From assembly GCA_018398765.1 (NCBI GenBank), contig JAHBMJ010000336.1, positions 1 through 22,500 of the forward strand: 22,500 bases of DNA. Direction: 5' to 3'. This DNA comes from Chromera velia. Lineage: Eukaryota > Sar > Chromeraceae. The notes beneath the pieces were generated by a model, which made no database searches, had not been told where the DNA came from, and saw only the letters and a list, made by a program, of their open reading frames with translations. Position 1 is the stretch's first letter. Each line of letters starts with the position of its first letter. Made by a program: the position numbers and the translations under genes. Below are positions 1-8,923 of this stretch, in pieces.

Positions 1-208
1 CGGTTCTAATGTCCTGAGGAATTGTAGACTGCTTCCCTGGATTCTCTTTCCTGTGGTCTTTGTCATCGGAAGAGCTCTTGTACTTTGCAACGACTGTTGA
101 CTTAGGCCAGTTAAGAGCAAAAGCAATGTCATCGTACGATAAATTCAATCGATCCCTCAATCTCTTGATGGTTCCTTTAGCATTAATTGTCCTATACTTT
201 GTGGACAT
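1..208 (-). CDS. Transposase N-terminus (helix-turn-helix), partial at left edge
   Basis: Reading the minus strand from the ATG at 208-206 gives 69 codons without a stop to the window edge. The start reads MSTKYRTINAKGTIKRLRDR; the next part, roughly residues 10-45, has the helix-turn-helix pattern (...LNLSYDDIAFALNWPKSTVV) that opens Tc1/mariner-type and related transposases and binds the terminal repeats. A basic, polar linker follows (DDKDHRKENPGKQ), as in that family. The catalytic DDE/D part would lie left of the window, so whether the gene is intact cannot be judged. About 140 bp upstream lies a perfect inverted-repeat arm (350-372), which could be this element's end or part of the neighbouring one. 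Seen: open frame and HTH-like sequence. Inferred: the transposase family. Confidence 0.5.
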   Translation of the reverse strand, partial: MSTKYRTINAKGTIKRLRDRLNLSYDDIAFALNWPKSTVVAKYKSSSDDKDHRKENPGKQSTIPQDIRT

Positions 209-349
209 TGTCTAAGACGTGAGGCTTCTGATGAACTTCTTTCCCTCTCTGAAACCAACCTGGTTGTGAAGCAATCAAATGAACAACAGATACAAGAAAG
301 AGAGACGTCATTTCGAGAAAAACGTACTTTTAAGGTTTAGAATTACGAA

Positions 350-372
350 GCCCTGGCCCTTGAATTGTGACC
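350..372 (+). repeat. Left arm of perfect 23-bp inverted repeat
   Basis: The 23 bases beginning GCCCTGGCCCTTGAATT are the exact reverse complement of 1355-1377. The match stops sharply on both sides. A 16-bp perfect palindrome with an AAGCTT centre (372-387) overlaps the inner end by one base. No clean TA or other target-site duplication is visible next to the arm. Confidence 0.85.
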
Positions 373-692
373 GGTCAAGCTTGACCGTGATACAGGCGCT
401 TTGGCTGTATTGAAGCATTTGTATTGTTTTTTTAATTTATTTTTTTTTTAATTTATTTTTGTAAAAAAAATGGGTCGCTCCAGGTGGGGCCCTATCTGAA
501 AGCCGTCTGAGCGCTCACATAGCGCGTGCGGCCGCGCGCGATAACACGCGCAACGATGGCGTAAAAATGGGTTGAAAACATGCCAGAAAAAGTGACCACG
601 GTCGTGCTCGAACCCGGGACTACCTATAAGTGGCCGTCTCGTGGCTTTTTTTTTTTCTTCGAAAAACCGAAGTAGGTCGTAGGGGGCAGCTG

Positions 693-1202
693 ATGGATAG
701 GCGCGCGGCCTGCGTACGTACTATCACTATGGTGCCCCGTCCACAAAATTCTGGTGCTACTTTTACTTCCAACGCACAGTGCAAACAACTTTTCCACACT
801 AGAATTTTGCCGATCATTCAAGCCAAAGCGTGGAAATATCAATTCCATTGGACGCAAAAACAGGCCAATGATGCTATTAAAAATGAAATTAGAAATATTT
901 TTGGTGGTCAGTGCAAGCAGTGTGGAACAGCAAACCTTCCTCCAATTGTGACTCGTGCTAACATTCGCTGTGCATACGATATGCACCACAATCACTACAG
1001 AGCAAGCACATATCGGAGATACTCTTTGGGCAAACTGAGAGTTAGAAAGATTCCTTCTGGACGTGAAACTCAGTGGATAGATACAGTTTTTAACACAAAT
1101 CATCCTGACGATGTGGAGCTTCTCTGCCAGTTTTGTCACCATGTGCGCAAACATGAAGCTTGGAGGCACTTTCCTGCTCAACCTGCCTGGTATAAAGCCT
1201 GA
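693..1202 (+). CDS. HNH-endonuclease-like zinc-binding protein
   Basis: The ATG at 693 gives 169 aa; the frame is open back to 630 without an ATG, and a second ATG lies at 729. A CxxC pair (about residues 74-77, CKQC) is followed by DMHHNH (about 96-101) and, near the end, by ELLCQFCHHVRKHE (CxxC about 145-148, then HH). This order (Cys pair, His-rich core, second Cys pair, trailing His) matches the HNH/zinc-ribbon nuclease fold, where the first His cluster is catalytic and the Cys pairs hold structural zinc. The insert between the His core and the second Cys pair is longer than usual. The ORF lies inside a TIR-bounded segment, so it may be element cargo or a homing-type nuclease. Function is inferred from motif spacing only. 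Confidence 0.5.
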   Translation: MDRRAACVRTITMVPRPQNSGATFTSNAQCKQLFHTRILPIIQAKAWKYQFHWTQKQANDAIKNEIRNIFGGQCKQCGTANLPPIVTRANIRCAYDMHHNHYRASTYRRYSLGKLRVRKIPSGRETQWIDTVFNTNHPDDVELLCQFCHHVRKHEAWRHFPAQPAWYKA

Positions 1203-1354
1203 TATCGAACATCAAACAGTTTTTGAACCAAGTATAAACATTAACTGAAATTTTTGCATAGAATATAAATTGTTAGACTATATAAAAGTGTTTTATACTA
1301 GCCAAAATCTTTTATGTATTACATATTTTGATTTATACTAGAAAAAGCGTTTTT

Positions 1355-1377
1355 GGTCACAATTCAAGGGCCAGGGC
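1355..1377 (-). repeat. Right arm of perfect 23-bp inverted repeat
   Basis: This is the exact reverse complement of 350-372. Outside it the sequence turns into a TA-rich run (TATATATACATGCATATATATA). That is a plausible TA-type target, but the left flank shows no matching duplication. Confidence 0.85.
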
Positions 1378-2676
1378 CTATATATACATGCATATATATA
1401 TGGGATACAGTGTCCAATAGACCAAACCAGTTGAGTGAGTGCTAGCGAGTGCTTCGAAAGGCATTTAGTATTAGGTTTGAATTGGTGTGCAGGCGTGCAA
1501 CTACGCGTGTTTATGCAAGTGCACAATTTCAGGGCCATGATGGAAGAAGATGGGCCTAGAGATGAGCTGCCCTTTAAAACGAGATGTATACATATAACTA
1601 GATATATAGTTTGCAGCTCTGTGCAAGTTGTTTTGAAAAACACACAAAAGAATATTAAAATTTATATTTTTATCAATTTTAAAATAGGAATTTTTATTGT
1701 TATATAGTATACAATGACCCGCCTAAAATTGCCTAAAAGAAGAGAGGTTTGCCACTTGTGTATGATCTGAAGGCTTTTAGTTGATGTCAGCTGCATACAG
1801 CTACATAAGTTGAGCTACTGTCTACTGTCTCCCGAGGTTATCGAACATCGTTAGACATCGTTGGGGACAGACAAAATATTTTTTATAAGACGGTGTCTTA
1901 TAGGGATTTTTTGAGAGGGGGGGAAGGGTTTGAGACGTTGCACGCCGCCGCATGTGACCCATGCACCCGGAGGTCTGCCGTATTACATACGTGCCATCGT
2001 TTTATAAGTGGGGCTTTTTGAAGGCTTAGAGGGAGGGGGGGGTTTGGGAACACCCTCTTATATAATTTTTTTTTTGTGTGTCCTAGTGTGTCCCCATTGT
2101 TTGAGGCGACATAGATGCACATTTCTTATACATTTCGATCAGTTGCAACTGTATTTACGCAAACATAGTCTAAATTTAATCGTTCATTTACCTACGTAAA
2201 ACTCTTTTATATATTTTTTAGAAATGACTCGACTAGTGACTTTAAGTCCTAGCTTGGTAATACTTTTTTTTTTAGATCAAAATTAATTTTAACATGCATA
2301 GTCTTTGTCATCTAAGCCTTTTGTCTAGTCTTTACTTGGTAAAGTTTTTTTTTCTTTTCTTTTTTTGTAAAGTTGTATGCGCGTCGCTTCAGCTAAGCAG
2401 GGATTTCCGTTGGAGAGGGCCCACACATTTTTGGGCCCAAAATCTCAACTGTTCTAGGGCCGGACATGCCCGGGCATGCCTCAGCAATAATTTTGATTTT
2501 TTCGCATGCACCACGGGCAGCATTCCGCAGCTTCGATGCAGCTTCGATCCATCTTTTATTGATACCCATTGCAAAGTGCAAACATCAGAAAGTTGACCAT
2601 CCTAACAAAATCTGTATGCTCCTTTCGTTGATAGTCTAGTGCATAAAGACTTTCTTTCATATTGTTTTAGTCCTAA
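1378..2676. other. AT-rich stretch without a recognisable gene
   Basis: Only short frames without convincing composition are present. The longest plus-strand one (about 1435-1707) starts at GTG and ends in an AT-driven Ile/Phe/Lys run. Visible structure: a hairpin at 1884-1902, two G-rich runs (about 1915-1925 and 2030-2042), and homopolymer T runs near 2067 and 2350. No RNA gene was seen. Confidence 0.6.
1884..1902. repeat. Perfect 8-bp stem hairpin (TATAAGAC / GTCTTATA, 3-nt loop)
   Basis: TATAAGAC-GGT-GTCTTATA folds into an 8-bp stem with a 3-nt loop. It is flanked by TTTTT on the left and GGGATTTTTT on the right. It could be a cruciform or the end of a small element. There is no adjacent gene to make it a clear regulatory site. 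Confidence 0.5.
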
Positions 2677-3207
2677 AACAGTGTTTGCCTTGAAAAAGAA
2701 GCGCAGAAAATGCAGGTTTCCCCGTTAGGAAACCAGTTGGACACTTTATTGAAGGAAAAATGGGAGCTGCCCTCATGCGATGCAGAACAGAAGGTCAAGT
2801 TCCCGACCAACTTTATGCAGCTGGAGTTCTGATTCGCACTGCACCTGTACAGAAACCGTCAAGATGTCGGCTGCCTTGCTGTCTTTCATTTAGAGAAAAG
2901 GGGAGTGATGGTTGTAAAGATGACGATCGGTTGAGATGGAAGAGTCTTCTACATTAACTTGGAAGCTGATTTGATAGGTGTTGTTGGGGGATATTTGCTC
3001 TTCAGGCGAGATTGCCGCCTCACTGCTGATGTTCTCGAAGCAGCTACTGCTGCGTGTATTACTCTTCTGTCCGAGGGGGGTTAGTTTATGGTTGATATGA
3101 CGGATAAGATCCTCTATGGGACGTACTCAGGGCTATGTATCTTTCTGCTGTCCCTCGGACCGTCTCTGAAGAGAAGTGCCAGCCCAAAAGCTAGACGGTC
3201 TCTTGCT
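2677..3207 (+). pseudogene. First segment of the decayed locus, three internal stops
   Basis: The frame opens after a TAA at 2674, with an ATG at 2710, and reads through stops at 2830 (TGA), 2932 (TGA) and 3082 (TAG) to a TGA at 3208. Between the stops are stretches such as VGCLAVFHLEKRGVMVVKM and DGRVFYINLEADLIGVVGG, which look like folded-domain sequence rather than noise. A different frame is open at 2760-2957, but its composition (Cys, Arg and Ser rich) is poorer. No homologue was recognised. The frame then seems to shift near 3180 into the frame used by the rest of the locus. Confidence 0.4.
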
Positions 3208-4052
3208 TGAGTCTCAGAGCACTGCCGATGCTTTTCCGTTCTCTCCACAGGGCCAGAATGGAGGAGGAAGGATAAAAAGGAAAGAAGGAGAGACCTCTAG
3301 AGGCCAGTATATTTTCTCTACACCTAGGAATTCCAGGGAACTGTGGGGTGAGGCCTTTGTGCAACAACATAAGAAACGGGGGGTTCCAGGGGATCTGGGG
3401 GTGGTGAAGGAGGTGTGGGGAAAAAATAAATCCCTCATATCATATTTTTAGGCCCCCCCCCCACCAGCTCCCACCCCTCCTGTGAGTGCTTAGGTAAGCT
3501 GGGGCAGCTAAAGTGAGGGCCCCCGTTTCTAGACAGCCCTGCAGCACCTGCAGTCCCTCCATGCATTCTCCGCAGCAGCTGCCGCACCTGCAGGTAGCCT
3601 TGTATACTGAGTCGTTCCCCCTGCCTTTTCCGCCACTCCCTTTGCAGGCAGACGTCCACTGTATCCACTCTTAGGCCGTCACCATCTGTTCTCCCACAGC
3701 AGGGATATAGACATGATACGTGCCTCCTCTGGGATCCGATGACTCCGATGCGGGTTCAGATATATATGCATGGATGAGGAGAAGGAAGGAATTCCCCCGT
3801 CTTCCAATGAAGGTTTTGGCAAGCGATTGATAGACCTTCTGCCACAGCATTTGAAGACAATGAGGCAAACATCCTTGCGTACATGGGGCTCCATGTAGGG
3901 TTTGTCACATGCCTCTATGATGAGAGGAAAGGTGGTGTGACAGAGGGTATGTGTTGCTGCCTGTAAGGTCTCGGCAGGGCAGAGCGAGAGAAAAGGATAG
4001 AGAGAAGAACCTCTTTCAGTTCGTTCAAGACACGGTTCACAACACATCAGTC

Positions 4053-4062
4053 TCTGTCTCTC

Positions 4063-4131
<69 letters not shown>

Positions 4132-4290
4132 AGTCTCTCTCTGTCTCTCTCTCTCTCTTTTTCTGAGTCTCCATCTTTTGCTCTGTCTCTCTCTCTCCAT
4201 CGTTTACTCTATCTCTCTCTCTCTATCGTTTGCTCTCTCTCTCTCTCTCCATCGTTTGCTCTCTCTCTCTCTCTCTCTCGGTTGTTTTGA
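4053..4290. repeat. CT/GA microsatellite, imperfect, about 240 bp
   Basis: The run is (CT)n with interruptions such as TGTCTC, TTTCTC and CCATCGTTTGCT. That last interruption recurs near 4197, 4226 and 4248, so a longer unit (CTCTCT plus ATCGTTTGCT) is superimposed on the dinucleotide repeat. It creates spurious Ser-Leu and Arg-Glu reading frames on the two strands. Confidence 0.9.
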
Positions 4291-4361
4291 AATTCCCCCT
4301 CCCTCCTTCAGTCAAGATCAGTCACTCTCTCACTGTTCTTTTTCTCCCTTGCTGTGTGCAG

Positions 4362-4489
4362 CTGTCGCCGGACGCCTCATCAATCAGGTTTGGGACTTAA
4401 TTGATGCTGGTGAAAGACCTGTCAAACTCCACCTATCAGTCAGTCTGAAATTTTTTCTGCCTCACCTGGGACCCCAAAGCAGAGTATGA
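4362..4489 (+). pseudogene. Exon-like fragment of the decayed locus
   Basis: A pyrimidine tract and acceptor (TTGCTGTGTGCAG, ending at 4361) precede an open stretch reading VAGRLINQVWDLIDAGE, then KLHLSVSLKFFLPHLGPQS. A GTATGA donor-like sequence follows near 4484, with an in-frame TGA at 4487. Composition is amphipathic, with alternating hydrophobic and charged residues. It lies directly after the CT microsatellite and in the same frame as the later segments. Confidence 0.35.
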
Positions 4490-4971
4490 GAGAGTGACCT
4501 ACCATCAAATAGTGAGAGAGGAGAGAGAGGCGAAGAGAAAGAAGCTTTCCAGGACAGAGGGAGATCATATATGGGCAGAGGGGGAAGGGGAGGGGGAGGA
4601 TAAATTGACAGAGAGGGGGTATAAGAAAATTAATTGTAGAGAAATTCAAGGGTCGGTGGGTGGGTGGAAGACCCGACAGGTATCTCAGAAATTCAGAAAG
4701 TCTCCCACGAAGAGGGCAGATAGAGTGACAAAGAAGGGAGCTAACGGGAATTAAACTGTTTGATCCCCTCTGGGATCGAGAATTGTGCGTGCGTCTCTGG
4801 TGAAGGTGTTGTACGTTTGGGGAGAAGTTTCCCCAATGCATGCACTTTATCAGAAATTCGTTGCAGGGAAGAAGGATGAAGAGAATTTCTCCCTCTCTCT
4901 ATCCACCTGCCTCCTTTGTTCCCACATACTATGTACCGAGAACTCTAAAGTGTGCATGCTGGTCTCCGCAG

Positions 4972-5889
4972 ATGGCTCTACCTCACAGAGGGCCTCTACA
5001 AGCTCCTCAAAACCATGGAGGTCATTGAGCAAATCGTGCTCTCTCTGTTGTGTGCGGTCCGTTATCTGCGTCTTGGTGACTTGGACTGTGCAGGGTTTGT
5101 CCGGACAGCCCTGGACAGTCCTGAAAAGATGAAGTTCTCGAACTACTAGGGGTCTTCTCAGGATGAGGATGGGAATATTGTTCGGGGGGAAGGCAGTGCC
5201 TATGCAGAACGGGTGCTCACGTTTCTTGAACAACTGCAGACATTAATTCAGAAATAAGAAGGATGCTCCCATGTCTACAGATACATTGCCGCTGTCGGAA
5301 GCGTCACTGCAACCACACAGAGCACCCTGCAACCGTTTCTACCCCTGGCTAGCAACAAAGGCCACCATGAAGGGGGGTCACTGAGGGCATCCGCAGGAGG
5401 GACCAAGAAGAAGATGAATCCGCCAGGGACGATTATGAGCAGAGAGACTGCTTTGTAGAGAACTACGAAGACGAGGAGCTTCCCTCCCGGGCCCCCGGTT
5501 CCGAATGCCCATGAACGCAGATCGTGATGGGCTAGCGTGATGGGGGGGCCGGGTATCAACCGTTTGGAGGAGGCCGAGCTTATCCTTCTTCTTGGGGGCG
5601 GGCTGTGAATAGCACGAACTTTTTATAACCTTTGTGCCTCTGCGACGAAAGGTACAGGGCTTGATGTCGTGCGTCTGACGTGCACTGCTACGCGCCCAGC
5701 CCTGCAGATACTCCTTACCAGCAGGTCTGTCCTTGATCTTCTAGATTCTGAAGAAGGAAAAGAAGGAGAGGGGGAGCAGGGGGGAGTCACAGAGGGAGGG
5801 AGAGAGGTAGCACCAGACACAAAAGAAATAGAGGTGGAATAAGAGGAGGAGGGAGAGAAACCAGCAGATGGAGGAAAGAGAAAGAGAGA
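4972..5889 (+). pseudogene. Longest frame-coherent segment, six internal stops
   Basis: Starting after the acceptor GTCTCCGCAG (ends 4971), one frame gives about 306 codons with only six stops, among them TAG 5147, TAA 5255, TGA 5606 and TAA 5840. It includes WLYLTEGLYKLLKTMEVIEQ, YAERVLTFLEQLQTLIQK and ARTFYNLCASATKGTGLDV, then an acidic tail (LDLLDSEEGKEGEGEQ). The helical, leucine-rich pieces suggest an alpha-helical repeat or scaffold protein, but no family was recognised. A GTGAGT donor follows at 5890. No frameshift is needed over 918 bp, unusual for an old pseudogene. Confidence 0.4.
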
Positions 5890-6209
5890 GTGAGTGATGA
5901 AAAAACCGTTTCCGAACCAACTAGAGTGTGCACCACTCCTGCGCGTGACTGCCTGAGACAGGCGTCGTCAACATGGAAGAAAGCACGTCTCTGGCGTTTT
6001 CTTCCCAAATGACAACTCGCTCACATTAAATGTGGCACGAACAAGGGAAGATGGGTCACCAAAATCCGAGAGCGTATGCTTTCTGAATCAGGGTTGGAGG
6101 GGGGCAAAGGCTTTCGCATGATTTTGCATGGGGGGCAGACCCTCAGGGGCTGGCAGGCTCCTCCGCTAGCTCCGCCGCTGCGCTGCCTTTTCCTAACATT
6201 TTTGCACAG

Positions 6210-6619
6210 AGCAGCGCTTCGACCCCGAGGAGGGGGGAGGATCGAGTCTTCCCCTCAGGATCCCTCAGGAAGGTGGTGTGTGTGGTCGACAGCTAGGGGT
6301 TTCAAGGCACTCCTTCCAAGGAAAAGGTGACCTACTACTGAGTTCTTTGGGGGCGCTGCCTGCTGTCAAACACGATGGTTGCTGTGTGCACGTCCAACGA
6401 GGAGGAAAAGAGGCATATCAAGTCCTTTTCGAATCCACACTTTTCCAGGTCTGGATTGATGATGTGTTGCGTGTGTGCCCCCCCGAGACAGGAATGAATC
6501 TCGGGGAGGACTACAAACATGTGATTCTGTTCGTAAAGACGAAACGGCCGATCCTCCCCATCATTGTCATTCCGACACAGAGCTTGATCCTCTCTTCTCT
6601 TTCCTGTCATCCTGCCTAG
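6210..6619 (+). pseudogene. Terminal exon-like segment of the decayed locus, intact frame
   Basis: After a good acceptor (CCTAACATTTTTGCACAG, ending at 6209) the frame is open for about 136 codons to the TAG at 6617-6619. It includes CVHVQRGGKEAYQVLFESTL and FQVWIDDVLRVCPPETGMNL. This is the longest uninterrupted piece of the locus and could be a functional last exon if the upstream parts are mis-parsed. The AT-rich region just after it would suit a 3' UTR. Function unknown. Confidence 0.4.
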
Positions 6620-7840
6620 GCTTGGATTCAATATATACATATATATATCTTTATCATAAAAATATAATATAATATGATATAACATCTACATAAATTTACC
6701 CCGTGTTTGTCTTTTTTCCCCTCTTAATTCATTTGAACAGAGCAACTTGCCTCTGAAGCCTTATAAAAAACCATTTTAAAAAATAATAACCAAAGAAATG
6801 CGTTATCATCAGATTTTGTAGGACCGATCGTAGGACGGATCTTCATTCTCTGACTTATCTCCAGCCTTCAACCCAATCTTCATCCTCTCATATTACATTA
6901 AGTTTATATTATATTATATTACAATATATTATATTAGCCTTTTGTCTGAAATATTGATTGATATTAAATCTGAGCCTAGCATCCTGCCAACGGTACCAAC
7001 CTTCTCCTACTGCTTGACGCCCCTTTCCAAGCAGCCATGCTCAAGGTGAAGCACTTTGTCAACCATATTGACTGAACCCGGATTCATAAGTCAATATCTG
7101 ATTCAAGGAAACCAAAGGACAACTCCAGAGTTTAACGTGACCACATAAGCCTCGATCCGCATACCTGTATGCATCTTGTTTAGAGTAAATTGGAAAAGAA
7201 AACTAGGAATTAAGAAAAGATTTTCTAGTCATTTATGTTATCTAGAATTTTTATCCAGTTTTGTCGTCTTTTCCCATGTTTTTTCCTCATAATTAAAATT
7301 TGCCTCATTTGAAACCCCAACTACGATGATCACCGATTTTAAATTCATCTAGCGACTGCTAGTGATTCACTGGCATAAACTATAATATTTTCTTATTTCA
7401 AAAATTAAAAAACACAAATGTCAATTGCACTGGCAGTGAGACACACCGGTGATCGGCCCTCTTGCCATTTGTAGGCGCGACCTCTATATAAAAGATAAAA
7501 CGATATAAAACGATGACAATGTCCTAGTGTTAAGGTCTACTTAGTAGGGTAGGCGCTGATGAGTGCCTGCAGGGGTTCAAAGCTCTTTCGAGGTTGATGT
7601 TGCTGGGGTGGTTCAGGTCGATCTCCAGTAACAGACTCGATCAATCAGATTCGATCTCAGAAGCATGGGGATTTCTTATGATTCGACGATCATTCTGGTT
7701 TGATTGCAGTCTTTCAGAAAGTCTTTTTGAAGTCTTTCACACGCAGCGATTATTCGGTAATTCTTGTGGTAATCGGTTTTTGTGCGCATGGTTCGCTGCG
7801 CTGCTTCAGATGGACGTTAAAGCTCCAAAACAAGATCTTG
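6620..7840. other. AT-rich intergenic spacer
   Basis: This is a gene-free stretch rich in ATATTA-type runs (6655-6680 and 6900-6945). The octamer GATCACCG and its inverse CGGTGATC occur about 120 bp apart (near 7330 and 7449). The only sizeable plus-strand frame (7594-7872) runs through the SINE-like sequence and has no family features. No RNA gene other than the tRNA-like sequence that follows was seen. Confidence 0.6.
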
Positions 7841-7903
7841 TAGGATTTGAACTCGGGTCGTTTGGTCTATAGTCTTGCATGTTAACCTCTAGGCTACAAA
7901 AGC
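7833..7903 (-). mobile_element. tRNA-like sequence, probably the head of a tRNA-derived SINE
   Basis: On the minus strand TAGCCTAGAGGTTAA (7882-7896) matches the RNA polymerase III A box, and GAGTTCAAATCC (7843-7854) matches the B box. The spacing is about 33 nt, as in tRNA genes. Acceptor, D and T stems pair only in part, so this is not an intact tRNA. That is the usual picture for a tRNA pseudogene or the 5' head of a SINE whose body would extend leftward toward about 7560. A short CAAT tandem (about 8023-8042) lies beyond its 5' side. Confidence 0.45.
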
Positions 7904-8021
7904 AAGCCGTGGTGTCATGTATGTTTTGTTTGGATACATTTGGGATTATTTGATTTCTTTTGTTATATGGGTAAGTAGCGCATAGTACTAGGGCACCAAT
8001 AAATCACTTATCACTTAATTG

Positions 8022-8042
8022 GCAATCAATCAATCAATCAAT
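8022..8042. repeat. Short (ATCA)n microsatellite
   Basis: GCAATCAATCAATCAATCAATA: about four and a half tetranucleotide units. Confidence 0.8.
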
Positions 8043-8426
8043 ACATTTGTCTAGACATTTGTTTACTTTTAATAAGCATTTAAAGTTTACCAGCGTATAA
8101 CGGTTACTACATATTCAAAGAAGCTGTTTTTTTAACTATAATTTAGTAGATGAGCCATCATGATGGCATCATCTAGGCCATCATCAAACCATCAAAGTTA
8201 CTCTTAACACCGGTGCCTATATAGTAGTAGCTAGCTCACTAGGGACCTCACGGCTGATCGACCTACTCGGTATTCTCGATTGCGCTCCTAGCTCTACGGT
8301 ATCAGCCTCTACCATGTACGTCCGCTGATCTCTGGGAAAGTGGCACTGCTTGTTTCGTTCTGTATGACAGGGCCTACTACCGGCCTATAGAGAGGGAATG
8401 ACGGAAAGGGAGTGATTTGATTTCCC

Positions 8427-8752
8427 TCACTTCGCAATCCACTCTCTCTTTTCGACCACTTCCCAGGCCGCAGTAGCAGCCACTTGCCGCACACCTTCCC
8501 CGCTTGGAACCTCCCCCCCCCCCTCTCCCTCCAGGCAGAAACGTGCATCGGCTTCCTCCACGCTCTCCAGCTGCGTCCATCCCTCAGACTCTCTGCAGTT
8601 CTCTCTCGAGCCCTTCCCCCCACGCGACGGGTCCGCAGAGGGACCATGGGCCGGAGTCGGGGGCTCAGAGGCCGGGGGCAGGCGAGGCTTGGCTTGGCGT
8701 GAGTCCTTGTGGTTTCGGCCCCCATGCACCACTGCATGGACGTGAACGCAGA
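8427..8752 (-). CDS. Possible terminal exon of a minus-strand gene
   Basis: After an acceptor-like sequence (minus strand CACGTCCATGCAG, near 8740) the minus strand is open in a frame that is acidic and protein-like (CRESEGWTQLESVEEADARF, then VRQVAATAAWEVVEKREW) and ends at a stop at 8427. A second minus-strand frame is also open here to 8309 but is Arg/Trp-rich, and a plus-strand frame is Pro-rich; high GC keeps all of them open. It could be the last exon of the gene containing 8924-10491. The assignment rests on composition alone. Confidence 0.25.
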
Positions 8753-8923
8753 AAGAGACACACAAGGCCACTTATGCATGTGCAAATACGCTGAAAGGTG
8801 CAAAGAGGGGGAAGGCAAACAAAGCAGAAGCGGGGAGACAAACAGGGTGCATGGCCGGCAGACAGGCAGGATGGCAAAACAAGCAAAAAGAACAGAGCCG
8901 TATGGCCATACGTCTAAGCTGCT

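Larger units (their letters stand above)
350..1377 (+). mobile_element. Terminal-inverted-repeat element, about 1.03 kb, carrying an HNH-like ORF
   Basis: The segment is bounded by the perfect 23-bp inverted repeats at 350-372 and 1355-1377. It contains a T-rich stretch (about 425-455), a GC-rich patch (about 480-560) and a plus-strand ORF (693-1202) with an HNH-like metal site. Size and architecture suit a small DNA transposon or non-autonomous element with cargo. No DDE transposase is visible inside, so any mobility would have to be supplied in trans, for instance by an element like the one at 1-208. Alternatively the arms are ends of two flanking copies pointing outward. The missing target-site duplication leaves this open. 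Confidence 0.5.
2677..6619 (+). pseudogene. Decayed protein-coding locus with many in-frame stops
   Basis: Protein-like sequence runs along the plus strand for about 3.9 kb. From 2677 to 3207 it is in one frame. From 3176 to 6619 it is in another single frame, suggesting one shift near 3180. Stops interrupt it (for example TGA 2830 and 2932, TAG 3082 and 5147, TAA 5255, TGA 5606, TAA 5840, TGA 5891), yet the residues on both sides of each stop keep the same frame and a plausible composition. Possible splice acceptors (3250, 4361, 4971, 6209) and donors (near 4484 and 5890) suggest some pieces were exons. The interval 4600-4960 is the most eroded. No family was recognised. Alternatives are a multi-exon gene that I have mis-parsed, or chance enrichment in a moderately GC-rich region. 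Confidence 0.4.

Noticed and set aside
590-640. tRNA gene on the minus strand near 600
   Set aside because: A B-box-like sequence is present, but no A box or cloverleaf pairing was found at tRNA spacing.
1435-1707. Plus-strand ORF of 90 codons
   Set aside because: It starts at GTG, has no motif, and its second half is an AT-rich Ile/Lys/Phe run.
3679-4200. Minus-strand ORF of 173 codons rich in Arg-Glu
   Set aside because: Its N-terminal half is the translated CT/GA microsatellite. The rest overlaps the plus-strand decayed frame and has no motif.
2677-6619. Reassigned stop codons (UAA/UAG/UGA read as sense) as the reason for the interrupted frame
   Set aside because: The better genes in the window (EEP, secreted protein, 594-codon gene) stay open in the standard code and end at normal stops. 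A special code for one locus is not credible.
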